The notes beneath the pieces were generated by a model, which was not told the origin of the DNA, did not search any database, and worked only from the letters and a program-made list of their open reading frames with translations. A DNA stretch of 41,615 bases from Burkholderiales bacterium (GTDB lineage: Bacteria; Pseudomonadota; Gammaproteobacteria; Burkholderiales; Burkholderiaceae_C), in assembly GCA_003152055.1 (NCBI GenBank), contig PLZH01000123.1:1-41615 (forward strand). The letters are read 5' to 3'. Position 1 is the first letter of the stretch; each line of letters opens with the position of its first letter. This document shows positions 1 through 8,751 of the stretch, one piece after another. A program made the translations under genes and the position numbers.

Positions 1-493
1 CGGCCACCCCTATTGCGACAGAACCCACACGCACGAGGTTGTTGTTGGCGTCGAAGCTGGGGGCCGCCACGAGCTCGTGCGCCTGCGCCGCCTGCACCAG
101 GTTCTCGGCCGCGCAGCCCAGGGTCACGAATAGGTGGTGATCGTCGGGGTCCACCGCGGGGCAGCGCCGTGCCGGGTCAGGCCGGATCGTGATGGCCTTG
201 TCTTCGACCGCGAACTTCCAGCACTGCGTGTTGTGGCTCGACGGTGCAAGAGTCGCACAGTGCACCAGTTCCCGCGTGAGCGCCGCGCCCGCGATCCGGT
301 CAATCGAGTCGACGGAAGGCGACGCGATGCCACGCTCGATCCGCGAGAACATCGAGCTTGACAAGCCGGCCTTCTGAGCTACGGCGCTCGCGGTCAACCC
401 TGCCGCCAGACGAAGCGACTCGATCTGCCGCTCCAGCAACTGGCTGAGCGTCGGTGGCGACGGCTTGTGGAGGCGCGACTCCTCCTTGACCAT
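1..493 (-). CDS. XRE-type HTH fused to Acg-like nitroreductase segment (partial at window edge)
   Basis: The minus-strand frame is open from an ATG at 493 to the window edge. The first part (about residues 16-65) is an XRE/Cro helix-turn-helix like those of XRE-cupin regulators (SRIERGIASPSVDSIDRIAG). Without a stop it then reads TRELVHCATLAPSSHNTQ, a trp-containing segment and DPDDHHLFVTLGCAAENL. These are typical of the Acg-type FMN-dependent nitroreductase family. In XRE-cupin proteins the HTH is normally followed by more of that domain, a linker and a cupin, so the join near 275-290 looks like a deletion fusion. The frame stays open upstream of the ATG, so an earlier start is possible. 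Both family calls come from recognisable motifs. Whether the chimera is functional is unknown. Confidence 0.6.
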   Translation of the reverse strand, partial: MVKEESRLHKPSPPTLSQLLERQIESLRLAAGLTASAVAQKAGLSSSMFSRIERGIASPSVDSIDRIAGAALTRELVHCATLAPSSHNTQCWKFAVEDKAITIRPDPARRCPAVDPDDHHLFVTLGCAAENLVQAAQAHELVAAPSFDANNNLVRVGSVAIGVA

Positions 494-823
494 CTCCGGG
501 TCGAGCGAAGACGTCGGCTCGTCGCGAGCGCATTCAGCGCGGACAGTCCGATGAAGTGATGAATCACGCGGTTGGAGTACGGCCTTCAGTGCACTGAGCG
601 CTTTCGCTCGACAGATTGCACGAGTATTGCCAGTCGCGACCGACAGATCTTGGCCCGTGGCCGTCGATCTTCATCACCTGGCGCAGCTCTCCAACTATCG
701 GCGATGTTGCGCTTCTACTTGGCATGGGCAGCTGATCGTCAGTGCCAGCCAGCAATGGACTTCAAACTGCCTTCGCCGTTCAGGTACGACTAGGGGGAGA
801 AGAAATTCACGATCGGCAGTCAG
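494..823. other. gene-free stretch
   Basis: No convincing coding frame, RNA gene or repeat is visible here. It separates the chimeric regulator start from the 3' end of the Het-C-like gene and probably carries the regulator's promoter. Confidence 0.4.
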
Positions 824-2260
824 TCACTGGGTTGCGGTCAGGCGAACGTTATCGAAAAAGACCTGGAAGTCGCCAACTGGCGTTACGTCAAACAAGATCT
901 TCAGGTTCATACCAAGGCTCGCATCCGATGCGTTGGCAGTGTAAGAAAGAGTCGATGTCTGAAAGCTTCCCAGTCCGGGGGAAAGTGCTGACTCTGTCGC
1001 TAGAACGATGTCGTCCATACCGGGCCGTACGACCCTCAGTTGTACTGAATAACCTGGAAAGACCGGGTTATCCAGACGGTGTCCGATGTCAACTTTTAGG
1101 ATGTATGTAGTGTTCGCGCTCAATGTCGTCGATAACACTTGGGAAATAGTTCCGTCTTTGCTATAGGCGATGTTTTGCCCTTCAGGAACGATGCCTCCCG
1201 GAAACTGCGCCGCCGTGGGATTGAACGTTCCGACTGGTGGATTGAACCCAACGCCAGCGCCAATAGTCCAGCCGGGAATGTTGCCAACGAATGCACCGTC
1301 GGCAAGAGCAACAGCTTCGAAACCTGAATTCACAATTGGAATGACGGTCCCACATAGGGTCTGGTCTTGCCCGAGCAGGCCACAAATGGCGCCCTTCCGG
1401 TCTCCGAGATCAGCGACGACTGCCTTGACGTACTCGACGCTTGCCTGAACCGCAAGGCTATAGGCGGTTGGAAAGTTCGCGCGAAGCACCGTGTCCTTGT
1501 TTAGTCCGAATCCTTCGCTGTCGTTCGATTGCAGGAACGGACTTCCGTGAACGCACTTGTTGTGTGGCCAGCTGCTCGGCTCAAATAGGCCGTAGTCTGC
1601 GGGGTCGGTCGACCAGCCGCTCACCCCGCTAGCGTCGATGGCTTGGAACCATCCGCTCGTTAGAGGCGCAAAGGGTGCTGCAGGGACGAGTCCGAAGTGC
1701 GTGCAAGTCGTCTGGTTTCCGATGATATTACTGAACTCGGGCGGGTCGGTCAGCTGCGTCAGCGGCGCAAGGCCTGTGTGGCCACCTTCGATCCAGGACG
1801 TGTGCGCGTAGAAGTCCTGGATCGTGTGCAGCGCAGACCCAAGATCCTCTTGCGCCTCCGTAAAGTCTCCGGATCTTGCCGCGCGTGCGATCCGTGCGCG
1901 CTGGCCGAGGACATAGCGGAAGCTTCCCAGCAGGCGCTCCTCGTCGGCGTGGAGTTCGGGAATGTTGTTAGCGGCCAAGTCGTTATCAACGTTGCCCGAG
2001 GTGATAACGGAAAGAGCCTCAGCCGAGAAGGTCGCGTCGCTGCCATTTGAAAGCTTGAAGGGCGTATAGCCGGTCAATGCCTGAGCGGTGATGTTCTCGT
2101 GATTTGGGTCGCTTACCTGACGAACGATGAAGCCCGGAATCCAAACGGAGCGCGAAATCGAAAAGGCCTCGACCGATGTCGACAGCATTGCGTTTCCCAG
2201 CCCGCAGAATGCGATAGCGCCGATCCAGAGTCTGCCGCCTTGCTTGAAGTGTGTTTTCAT
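824..2260 (-). CDS. Exported Het-C-like protein with C-terminal jelly-roll-like domain
   Basis: The protein has about 478 residues and an N-terminal signal peptide ending near the motif SVEAFS. The first half carries histidine-rich motifs of Het-C/zinc-dependent phospholipase C-like proteins: DPNHENITAQAL, LHADEE, and LGSALHTIQDFYAHTSWIE. These would place zinc ligands in an alpha-helical fold. After about residue 310 a second domain begins (NSGFEAVALADG, IPGWTIG, FFDNVRL). It resembles DUF642/galactose-binding-like modules common in exported bacterial proteins. The ATG at 2260 has an AAGG element a few bases upstream. A GTG at 2272 would overlap the upstream stop codon and is an alternative start. 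It is the last gene of a three-gene operon. Lipid hydrolysis or binding is an inference from the fold only. Confidence 0.65.
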   Translation of the reverse strand: MKTHFKQGGRLWIGAIAFCGLGNAMLSTSVEAFSISRSVWIPGFIVRQVSDPNHENITAQALTGYTPFKLSNGSDATFSAEALSVITSGNVDNDLAANNIPELHADEERLLGSFRYVLGQRARIARAARSGDFTEAQEDLGSALHTIQDFYAHTSWIEGGHTGLAPLTQLTDPPEFSNIIGNQTTCTHFGLVPAAPFAPLTSGWFQAIDASGVSGWSTDPADYGLFEPSSWPHNKCVHGSPFLQSNDSEGFGLNKDTVLRANFPTAYSLAVQASVEYVKAVVADLGDRKGAICGLLGQDQTLCGTVIPIVNSGFEAVALADGAFVGNIPGWTIGAGVGFNPPVGTFNPTAAQFPGGIVPEGQNIAYSKDGTISQVLSTTLSANTTYILKVDIGHRLDNPVFPGYSVQLRVVRPGMDDIVLATESALSPGLGSFQTSTLSYTANASDASLGMNLKILFDVTPVGDFQVFFDNVRLTATQ

Positions 2261-2268
2261 GGCGGCCT

Positions 2269-3348
2269 TCACTCGATCAACACGCGAACATTGGTTAACT
2301 GCGCGTCGCTCGGGCTGCCGCTCGGTGCAGCACGGACGCCGATCGTATAGCGGCGAAAGGGCTCGCCGCTGATCGGCGCTGTGATCGTGGTGCTGAGGTC
2401 AACACGAGCGCCGGGCGCGAGGGCGATCGTCCAGGGGCCGGCCGAACTTGCGAAGCCGGCAGGCAGGATCAGAGCGATAACATAGAAGCCGCTCGCTGTT
2501 GTGGACGTCAAGACTATGTCGGTCGCAACGCTCTCTCCTTGCGCTAGAACGCCCTTGGCGGGCGCGATCGCCATCGAATACGCTGGTGGCACGAAGAGCT
2601 TCGCCGAGGTCCAAGAGACGGTGTGGCCGTTGCTTGCGATGGCGACGACCCGAATCCGAAACGGCTGTGCTGGCACAGTCACGCCGGCAACGTAGCGCGG
2701 CGACGCCAGTTCAGCAGGATTGGGGGCGGCGAGGGCACCTTGCCAGAGCGTCTGGCCTGAAGCGCCGATTAGGGCAAACGATGCGTTAGCGACGCTACCG
2801 AACAGGTTGGCGCGAAGAATCAGGTTCGCTCCGGCTGTCGGATTTTCCGAGGCAATCGGAAATGATCCTTCATGCAAGGGGCGCCCGCCGCTTTCCAGAA
2901 AGGCGACTTGGCCGATGCGAACCGCCGCAGGGTCTGAAGCGCTGGGGTCGACTCCCGTCGGACTTCCCGAGAAGGCAAATTTCAAGGCCGTTGTATCAAG
3001 GGGCACTGTGCGGTCCTGACGCACCGTAAAGACATCATTGGTGCGAACGAAGCTCCCTGCGTCGACGCCTCCAACGGCGACGCCCCCCTTCATGATCTGG
3101 CTTGTCGCCGCAGTGCTCGTCACTGTGAACGTGCCGGTCGCATAGGAACGGGCATCCCCGCGGACCCGCAACGTGTAGCTGTAGTCGAAGTGGGTGCGAT
3201 CGACGCGAACGCTGTCGACGAGGTCGAACCCCTCCACTTCGGGCGCTGCTGTCGCGGCCCCGAGGACCGAGGCAAGGCCGAGACCGACACCGGCGGCCCG
3301 TAGACGGCGGGCACGCCCTCTACTCTGATGATGAGGAGACGTTCGCAT
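2269..3348 (-). CDS. Secreted protein of unknown family
   Basis: The protein has 359 residues with a basic N-terminus followed by a hydrophobic stretch (VGLGLASVLGAATAAPEVEG), read as a signal peptide. The rest is rich in Ser, Thr, Ala and Val with alternating hydrophobic residues, as expected for beta-sandwich domains. The final 100 residues (from about SMAIAPAKGVLAQGE) resemble an Ig-like or vWA-associated C-terminal beta domain. No catalytic motif was recognised. The start is supported by an AAGGAG element 6 bases before the ATG. The gene lies 57 bp after the PEP-CTERM gene and its stop touches the start of the Het-C-like gene. Co-translation with that gene is likely, and an accessory or binding role is inferred. 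Confidence 0.55.
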   Translation of the reverse strand: MRTSPHHQSRGRARRLRAAGVGLGLASVLGAATAAPEVEGFDLVDSVRVDRTHFDYSYTLRVRGDARSYATGTFTVTSTAATSQIMKGGVAVGGVDAGSFVRTNDVFTVRQDRTVPLDTTALKFAFSGSPTGVDPSASDPAAVRIGQVAFLESGGRPLHEGSFPIASENPTAGANLILRANLFGSVANASFALIGASGQTLWQGALAAPNPAELASPRYVAGVTVPAQPFRIRVVAIASNGHTVSWTSAKLFVPPAYSMAIAPAKGVLAQGESVATDIVLTSTTASGFYVIALILPAGFASSAGPWTIALAPGARVDLSTTITAPISGEPFRRYTIGVRAAPSGSPSDAQLTNVRVLIE

Positions 3349-3405
3349 CTTTGCTCCTTTTCGTCGATCCTGCGCGGCAGGTCCTGTGATGAAGCGCTGG
3401 GGCGT

Positions 3406-3966
3406 TCACGCCTCTGCCGTGCACGCGATGCGCGAGGCGCGTCGTTTCACCGTCTTCGCACCGGCCGCGAGTCCGACTAGGAGCAGTGCCAAGGTCGGCG
3501 CCTCCGGAACTGGCGAAATGTCCTGCAGCGTTGTTTCTCCGACGTAGCGCAACGAAAAGTCCGACGAGTCGTAAAGCTCGAAGCGTTGCGCGCCAGGAGT
3601 GCCAGTTCCGAGGTAGGCAAAGTCAATCGAGAAGCCAGAGAACGAGGCTCCCATTGCGAACGGGCCGCCCGGATGGATCACGTCAAGGAAACCGTCGGCC
3701 GGGATCGCGCTGTCAGGCTGGATGACGAGCGGATCCCATGCGGCCGGTGTCGCCGCGAGCGAGAGAGACTGGAAGCTGCCGACATCGAAATAGATCGTGA
3801 CCTCGTCGAATTGCAAGGTCGGGCTCGAGTTAACGATGACGTAGCTGTAGCGCCAGGCATTGGCGCCAAGGGACGACACGTCGTACTGAACGCTCTGCGC
3901 GCGTGCAGGAGTGGCGAAGGCCAAAGCCGTCGCGGCGAGACAGGGGAAAAGCAAACCGTACTTCAT
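3406..3966 (-). CDS. PEP-CTERM exported protein
   Basis: The protein has 186 residues with a clear signal peptide (MKYGLLFPCLAATALAFATPARAQ). The C-terminus has a PEP-CTERM sorting signal variant: a VPEAPT box, a hydrophobic stretch (LALLLVGLAAGA) and an Arg/Lys cluster (KRRASR). Such tails are processed by exosortase (EpsH/XrtA) and are associated with exopolysaccharide-producing Gram-negative bacteria. The mature part looks beta-rich. The ATG is preceded by a GGGAG ribosome binding site. It is the first gene of the operon, and a palindrome lies 53 bp upstream. No exosortase gene is in the window, so it would have to be elsewhere in the genome. Confidence 0.75.
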   Translation of the reverse strand: MKYGLLFPCLAATALAFATPARAQSVQYDVSSLGANAWRYSYVIVNSSPTLQFDEVTIYFDVGSFQSLSLAATPAAWDPLVIQPDSAIPADGFLDVIHPGGPFAMGASFSGFSIDFAYLGTGTPGAQRFELYDSSDFSLRYVGETTLQDISPVPEAPTLALLLVGLAAGAKTVKRRASRIACTAEA

Positions 3967-4404
3967 GGTGCTCCCGGTTCTACGCTTCGTGGCTCCGCGA
4001 GCTCACAATTGAAGAGATTACCCGATTCGGGTAGGTCGCCGCTCCTTTATTTGACTGATGCGCGCGCTGACACCGACGAACGACATCGTGATGCGCGGGG
4101 TCATCGTATCTTTCGACCAAATTGACACGGTCGGGACAGGGCACGCGCCGCTGCACGCCGGTTGGGTCGTCGTCCGACAAGGCTCGGGTTGTCTCGGTTG
4201 ACCTTTATGAGGGCAACCGTGTCAATCTGCTGAAAAAATACGATTACCCCAAGACCTGCCGGACGGCGACGGACCGATGGGAACCTGGGCTCGGTTCATC
4301 AGGGCGACCTGGCAGTGACAGCTTCCGTCCGCCGCGACTGGTCACTGCCGACCCTTCTCTGACATCCACTCGCCAAGACTCAACGGCTGAAAGCTGACAC
4401 TCGC
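3967..4404. other. intergenic region
   Basis: Apart from the palindrome at 4019-4033 nothing is recognisable. No coding frame with plausible codon use was found. It separates the exported-protein operon from the tail of the Gabija-like operon. Confidence 0.4.
4019..4033. promoter_or_regulatory. 15-bp palindrome upstream of PEP-CTERM operon
   Basis: The sequence TACCCGATTCGGGTA is a palindrome with 7-bp arms around one base, centred about 60 bp upstream of the ATG at 3966. Position and symmetry suit a dimeric regulator; the ACCC/GGGT pattern is reminiscent of LuxR/FixJ-type operators. No footprint or second copy is available to support this. Confidence 0.35.
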
Positions 4405-5448
4405 TCAGAATGCTGAGAGGTCCGCTTCACCAATGACCGTTCGGAAACTTAGGTCTCTGTCTTTCACGAACTCCAAGAACCCCGCGGCCAGGTCGTCGCT
4501 GTCGGTTGTAATGTGCAGTCCGATCTCAGGCGGACCCGATTCGTATGGATCTTCGCCATCAATTCTCACAAATTCCTCGTGTTCAAGGATGTCAAACTCC
4601 CCTTCAAGGTCGCCACCTTGGTACTCACGTTTCACCTTGCTGTAGAGGACATGCGCCCATTGGGCATCGGTGAACCTACGCGATCGCGCGGAGTCTCGTC
4701 GCTCGTAGAGCATTACCAAGAACTCACGAGTGATTCGAGGAAGTCGAGACAGGCGCCTACCGAGCCTGCGAAGCGCCTTCTTGACATCTTCAACCTCTCT
4801 GTCATTGAGTTCAACGTCGTGTTCGTTTTGCCAGTAGGTAATGAACGCTTGGCCGTCGCCTACCTTGGGCTTGACTCGAATTTCCCACTTGTCATATCCC
4901 GACGTCGGATACTTCCCCTCCTCGTTGGGAACTTCCAGTTCGACTTTAAGCCTGGCAACCTCAGAGCGAACTAGGTGGTGCAACTTCTGCAGGGGCTCTA
5001 TTTGCAAGCTCACGGTCATGCGCGCCAGATTGTCGAGGTCCCAAATCTTGCTTGAGTCGAAGTTGCATTTCGCGCAAAGATCGGGGTCCAAGGTGTAAGA
5101 GCCCTGCTTTTTGCCAACGACGAGTACGACCACGTCGGTGAACTTTGCAGCTTGATCAGCGGTGATCTTTTGGAGCGTTGAATTCACCTTTGCCGAGTCG
5201 GCTCTAGACGTCACTTGTACGCCGAGGTTTGCGGCCTCATCGCCCAGGTCGAGGCCAGGTTCGTTGGATCGATCTTTGTTCAGGTTCTGAAGGTTGCAGC
5301 TCGAGAGGATATTGAGAACGTCCCTAAAGACGTTCTCTGCATACACCGTAAGATCGGTGAGACCCAACCTATTGCGCATGGCCACTTGCTGCCCGATTGC
5401 GGCTAACTCGTCGATCACTTCGCCGATGTAGTGGCCGCGTGTAATCAT
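4405..5448 (-). CDS. SMEK-domain protein, putative nuclease-like third component
   Basis: The protein has 347 residues. The N-terminal 110 residues match the pattern of SMEK-domain proteins: an ITRG-YIGEVIDEL opening, RNRLGLTDL, NLNKDRSNEPGLDLGD and VQVTSRADSAKV. The arrangement D67-x2-D70, Q78-V-T-S, K87 resembles the PD-(D/E)XK nuclease core with Gln in place of Glu, so a nuclease-like fold is inferred. The remaining two thirds are charged and unrecognised, possibly a recognition domain. An AGGAGG ribosome binding site lies 7 bases before the ATG. The gene is 57 bp downstream of the helicase gene on the same strand, so it is probably part of the same operon. This neighbour is not part of the usual two-gene Gabija system. 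Family assignment is from memory of motifs, not a search. Confidence 0.6.
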   Translation of the reverse strand: MITRGHYIGEVIDELAAIGQQVAMRNRLGLTDLTVYAENVFRDVLNILSSCNLQNLNKDRSNEPGLDLGDEAANLGVQVTSRADSAKVNSTLQKITADQAAKFTDVVVLVVGKKQGSYTLDPDLCAKCNFDSSKIWDLDNLARMTVSLQIEPLQKLHHLVRSEVARLKVELEVPNEEGKYPTSGYDKWEIRVKPKVGDGQAFITYWQNEHDVELNDREVEDVKKALRRLGRRLSRLPRITREFLVMLYERRDSARSRRFTDAQWAHVLYSKVKREYQGGDLEGEFDILEHEEFVRIDGEDPYESGPPEIGLHITTDSDDLAAGFLEFVKDRDLSFRTVIGEADLSAF

Positions 5449-5505
5449 GATGGGTTCCTCCTTCTTTTCAGGCCCGCTCGGACATTGGCTGTCGTTTGGG
5501 GACGT

Positions 5506-6780
5506 TTAGCGAAAAGGCGACTTCAAGGTGCTGCCCGTACCTTGGACTACGACGACGCACCAGTGCTTCGCGCGCGTGATGGCGTTATACAGAAGCCTCC
5601 GCTTTCCTTCGTCGTCCTGCGCGACGGTATAGGGCCAGATCACGATCACGCCATCGAACTCTCGGTTCTTAGCTTGATGGACGGTAAGCGCTCGCCGCCC
5701 GTTCTCGGGTCGGTAGGTGCGGGCTCGTTGGGTTGCGAGGATCCTGCGCGTCTGGGACAGTAGATGCTCGTGGTCAAACCATCCGCGCCCAGCCATGTCC
5801 CGCTGCCGGATCACCCAGCGGATCAGCGACTCTTGCGCATTGCACTCCTCCATCTCGCGCAGAAGCGCGAGCACCTCAGACGGTGGCTTGGAGTTGCCAT
5901 ATTCCAGTGACTTGACGGCGTCAAGGAAGGGCGACTCGCCGGACTCCCAGTGGATGCGAAATGGACCTAGCCTCTTGGTGCCACACGCCGTGGTCGACAC
6001 CCTCTCAACCAACCCGGCCGCGTAACCCTGCGATCGCGACGGGGTAATCACCGCGAGGCTGTTGGGGCCTGGTGCCAGGTTCGCGAAATGCAACTTACTG
6101 GCGATCAGTGCAGCCGCCTGATTGGCGCCGGCACACTCGGCGATCTTGAAGCCCGTGCCCTGTCTCGGGGCCATACCGCAACGCAGCGCAGCCGCGGCAT
6201 CCAACAGCGCACTCACCTTAGTTCGCTGCGGCTTGTGTAGTACCTCCGGCTCGCACACCGATGGCAACCATCCAGAAACCGGGCTGGGTCGCAACTCTTG
6301 CCTAAGGCACTGGAAATCGTCAAATGCGATCAACAGACGAACACAGCTAGCGAGTGCCTTTATGAGTCGAAGGCGATGCGGATCGAGGTCCTGAGCCTCA
6401 TCAAGGACGACGAGGGGATATCCGATCCGCAGCCATTCGCCGACAGTCGGACGCTCGACTAGGTCTGCGGATAGCGAGCACTGCGCATCGAAGTCCACCT
6501 CATCCGTTGGCGGTTGACCGATCGCGCTCGCCATCGACTGCCAACGCGAACGTATGGAACGCGCGAAGCCGTCGACTGTCATGCACTCGTATTTGCCGCG
6601 GAGGCCCGGTACGGTCCGAAGCTTCTGCTCCAAACGTTGGCGAGCGCCATGCATGAAAGTTAGACTCAGGATGGACTGGCCTGAGGCAAGCGGCTGCGCC
6701 TGCAATTCCTCTGCCATGCGCTGCAGGAGGCGGTAGGTCTTCCCGTATCCGGCTGCACCGCTCACCGCCCAAACCGTCAT
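5506..6780 (-). CDS. UvrD-like helicase, GajB-like
   Basis: The protein has 424 residues and reads as a compact superfamily 1 helicase. Walker A is at residues 7-15 (SGAAGYGKT), a motif Ia-like segment near 38-50, and motif II at 124-132 (VVLDEAQDL). Motif III is near 150-159 (IAFDDFQCL), the UvrD_C-type motif V at 365-380 (LTVHQAKNREFDGVIV), and motif VI at 396-405 (LLYNAITRAK). It is shorter than typical GajB (about 490 residues). Its ATG overlaps the stop of the upstream OLD nuclease gene by 4 nt, which implies translational coupling. In Gabija, GajB hydrolyses NTPs and works in complex with GajA, so a defence role is inferred from gene order. Confidence 0.8.
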   Translation of the reverse strand: MTVWAVSGAAGYGKTYRLLQRMAEELQAQPLASGQSILSLTFMHGARQRLEQKLRTVPGLRGKYECMTVDGFARSIRSRWQSMASAIGQPPTDEVDFDAQCSLSADLVERPTVGEWLRIGYPLVVLDEAQDLDPHRLRLIKALASCVRLLIAFDDFQCLRQELRPSPVSGWLPSVCEPEVLHKPQRTKVSALLDAAAALRCGMAPRQGTGFKIAECAGANQAAALIASKLHFANLAPGPNSLAVITPSRSQGYAAGLVERVSTTACGTKRLGPFRIHWESGESPFLDAVKSLEYGNSKPPSEVLALLREMEECNAQESLIRWVIRQRDMAGRGWFDHEHLLSQTRRILATQRARTYRPENGRRALTVHQAKNREFDGVIVIWPYTVAQDDEGKRRLLYNAITRAKHWCVVVVQGTGSTLKSPFR

Positions 6781-8591
6781 GGATTGAAGACGCGAATGCG
6801 CAGTGTCTCAAGTTCGTCGTTGTCCGAGAACAAGCTCGTGTCCACTCCCAAGCATTCGGAGGCCATGGCGTTCAACAGTGCCAGAGCTCGCCCGCGTGCG
6901 ATCGTTGAGCCGGCTATCGCCTGCCCGATGGCCTCATATGCCACCCGGTCTTGCTTTAGCCCACCCGCCGCTCTATCCGTCGACTTCAACCGCGCGACGA
7001 GGTCGGCAGTCTTGACTGGCACTCGCAGGATGCCATCGATGGTTTCGAGGACAGCCGGTTCAGCGTCGAGTACCCATCCGAATACGTCTTCGATCGTCCA
7101 CCCGTCCGGCCAGCGCAGAGCACGAGTGGGCGGTGCATGCTTGCCGGCCAGACTCGCAAGGTAAGAGTCGCCAGCGGGATCGCCATCTAGCAAACAGACA
7201 ATCCGAGGATGAAGATCTCTCAAACGTTCATAAGTCGCCACCACTTGGCCGTCCGTGGTGCGAATGACACCAACGTGGGCAAGAAAGTGCGAATCGAAGC
7301 CGGGCTCCCACCGCTGGTGAGCATCGACCGCCATCGCCAAGATGTGAAGCAACTCGACGTCCAATAGCCCTTCAGGAATCAGCAAGCAGTCATGCATCAG
7401 CGCCGTTATGGTGTCGAGCCGATGCAGTTCGAACAGCTTGCGTACCGGGTTAGGGTCGCTAGCCTGTGCCATCGCTGAACTCAACGGGGTCGATATCAAC
7501 TTACCCCCTTGATTGCGTAGGACATGAAGAGCCTTTGGATCGGACATGCCGGCCACGGTGGGCGAGTGTGACGTGATAAACGTCTGCGCCGACAGCGACT
7601 GGAGCCGCTGTACGACTCGGCGCTGAAGTGGCGGAGGGATGTGCAGTTCCGGCTCTTCCAGCGCCATCCAGAAACCCTGGCCGGCGGCGGTTCGTCGGCG
7701 GCCAAACTGGAACAGCAACAGGAGGCTTTGCAGCGAGACTAATCCGGTCCCGTGACGCCTCGCAGGGATCGCTAGATCCGCATCAGCAAACGAAAAGTGA
7801 GGAACCAGCGACTCCATCACGCCGTCGCTGTCAGTCGAGGTCAGCCGCAGCTTGAGTTTCGGCGCCGTCGGAAAAAACCCCTTGAGCTCATCGTTCAGTT
7901 CCTGAACGATCGGCGCCAGTTTCGCATCGGCCTCGACCGGCTGGTCAGGTGCACGTAGCCGATCCCGTTCGCTGAGCACCGCTTGCGACGGCAGCCCGTC
8001 GCCGCTGGTAAGCACACGCCGAAAGAGCTCGCTGCTGAAAGATATGACCCTGTCCCAAGTGCGACTAGCGGGCACAAGAAAGAAACCGATCTCCTTGAGC
8101 AGTCGCGCGGGGATTGTTTGGTATGAATCTTCCGCGAAAACATCGATGGAGTCCTCATCGACAAAGTAGCGCGCTGTCTCTACTTCCAGGCTGGCGCGAT
8201 CGAATCTACCGGCAAAGCCAATTTGGCAGGCAAGTATCGACTTTGTGTTGATAGGCTCGGCTAGCAATGCACCGGTCTCCGGATGGATCCACTTCGGTAC
8301 CGCTCGGTCAGGCCCAAACCAGTCCGGGTGACGTGACGCATCATTGCCTCTGAATCCCACCACTGTGGCCGTGAGCCTGATCCTGTCCACAGGCCCAGGA
8401 TTGCCACCAAAGAAGTCGTGCTCCGTCAGCGCTCGGACCATGCGGTCGCGGCCAAACAGTAGTGCCAGCGCTTCGATGATGGTCGTCTTGCCGCAATTGT
8501 TGGCGCCGATGAACACGTTGTGCTGGTTCAGCGCCAAGTCTCCTTCCCGGACGCCTCTGAAGTTCCGGATGCTCAGTGTCGCCAGTTGCAT
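6777..8591 (-). CDS. OLD-family ATPase/TOPRIM nuclease, GajA-like
   Basis: The protein has 604 residues. The N-terminal ABC/SMC-like ATPase has Walker A at 29-37 (GANNCGKTT), a signature region near 278-293, Walker B at 307-317 (FWMALEEPELH) and an H-loop at 337-343 (TFITSHS). The C-terminal TOPRIM domain has the conserved acidic residue E407 (LLIPEGLLDVELL) and the DxD motif at 469-471 (CLLDGDPAGD). This is the layout of class 2 OLD nucleases. The next gene is a UvrD-like helicase overlapping by 4 nt, which is the Gabija pairing of a sequence-specific nicking nuclease with a helicase partner. The start is supported by an AGGGGG element 7 bases upstream. PARIS-type systems were considered, but ATPase and TOPRIM are fused here and the partner is a helicase. 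Confidence 0.85.
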   Translation of the reverse strand: MQLATLSIRNFRGVREGDLALNQHNVFIGANNCGKTTIIEALALLFGRDRMVRALTEHDFFGGNPGPVDRIRLTATVVGFRGNDASRHPDWFGPDRAVPKWIHPETGALLAEPINTKSILACQIGFAGRFDRASLEVETARYFVDEDSIDVFAEDSYQTIPARLLKEIGFFLVPASRTWDRVISFSSELFRRVLTSGDGLPSQAVLSERDRLRAPDQPVEADAKLAPIVQELNDELKGFFPTAPKLKLRLTSTDSDGVMESLVPHFSFADADLAIPARRHGTGLVSLQSLLLLFQFGRRRTAAGQGFWMALEEPELHIPPPLQRRVVQRLQSLSAQTFITSHSPTVAGMSDPKALHVLRNQGGKLISTPLSSAMAQASDPNPVRKLFELHRLDTITALMHDCLLIPEGLLDVELLHILAMAVDAHQRWEPGFDSHFLAHVGVIRTTDGQVVATYERLRDLHPRIVCLLDGDPAGDSYLASLAGKHAPPTRALRWPDGWTIEDVFGWVLDAEPAVLETIDGILRVPVKTADLVARLKSTDRAAGGLKQDRVAYEAIGQAIAGSTIARGRALALLNAMASECLGVDTSLFSDNDELETLRIRVFNP

Positions 8592-8751
8592 CGCACTCCC
8601 CCTCTCTGGAGTTCTGCAACCGTAGTGTCGTGCATAGCAGCCGCTTCAAAACCAGGGTGGTGTTAGCGCTACGAGCTGCTTGACCACCACGACTCGTGGG
8701 TCCGCGTGTCAACGCCGGTCCGAAGAAGAGGAACGACGACAATCTGCCACC
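8592..8751. promoter_or_regulatory. divergent promoter region with palindrome
   Basis: This 160-bp gap lies between the divergent GajA-like and HNH genes and must hold both promoters. The palindrome CCACGACTCGTGG (8687-8699, 6-bp arms around one C) is a candidate operator for shared control. No confident -35/-10 pair was identified. Confidence 0.4.

Noticed and set aside
4405-8591. PARIS system
   Set aside because: In PARIS the ATPase and TOPRIM nuclease are separate proteins without a UvrD helicase; here they are fused and paired with a helicase.
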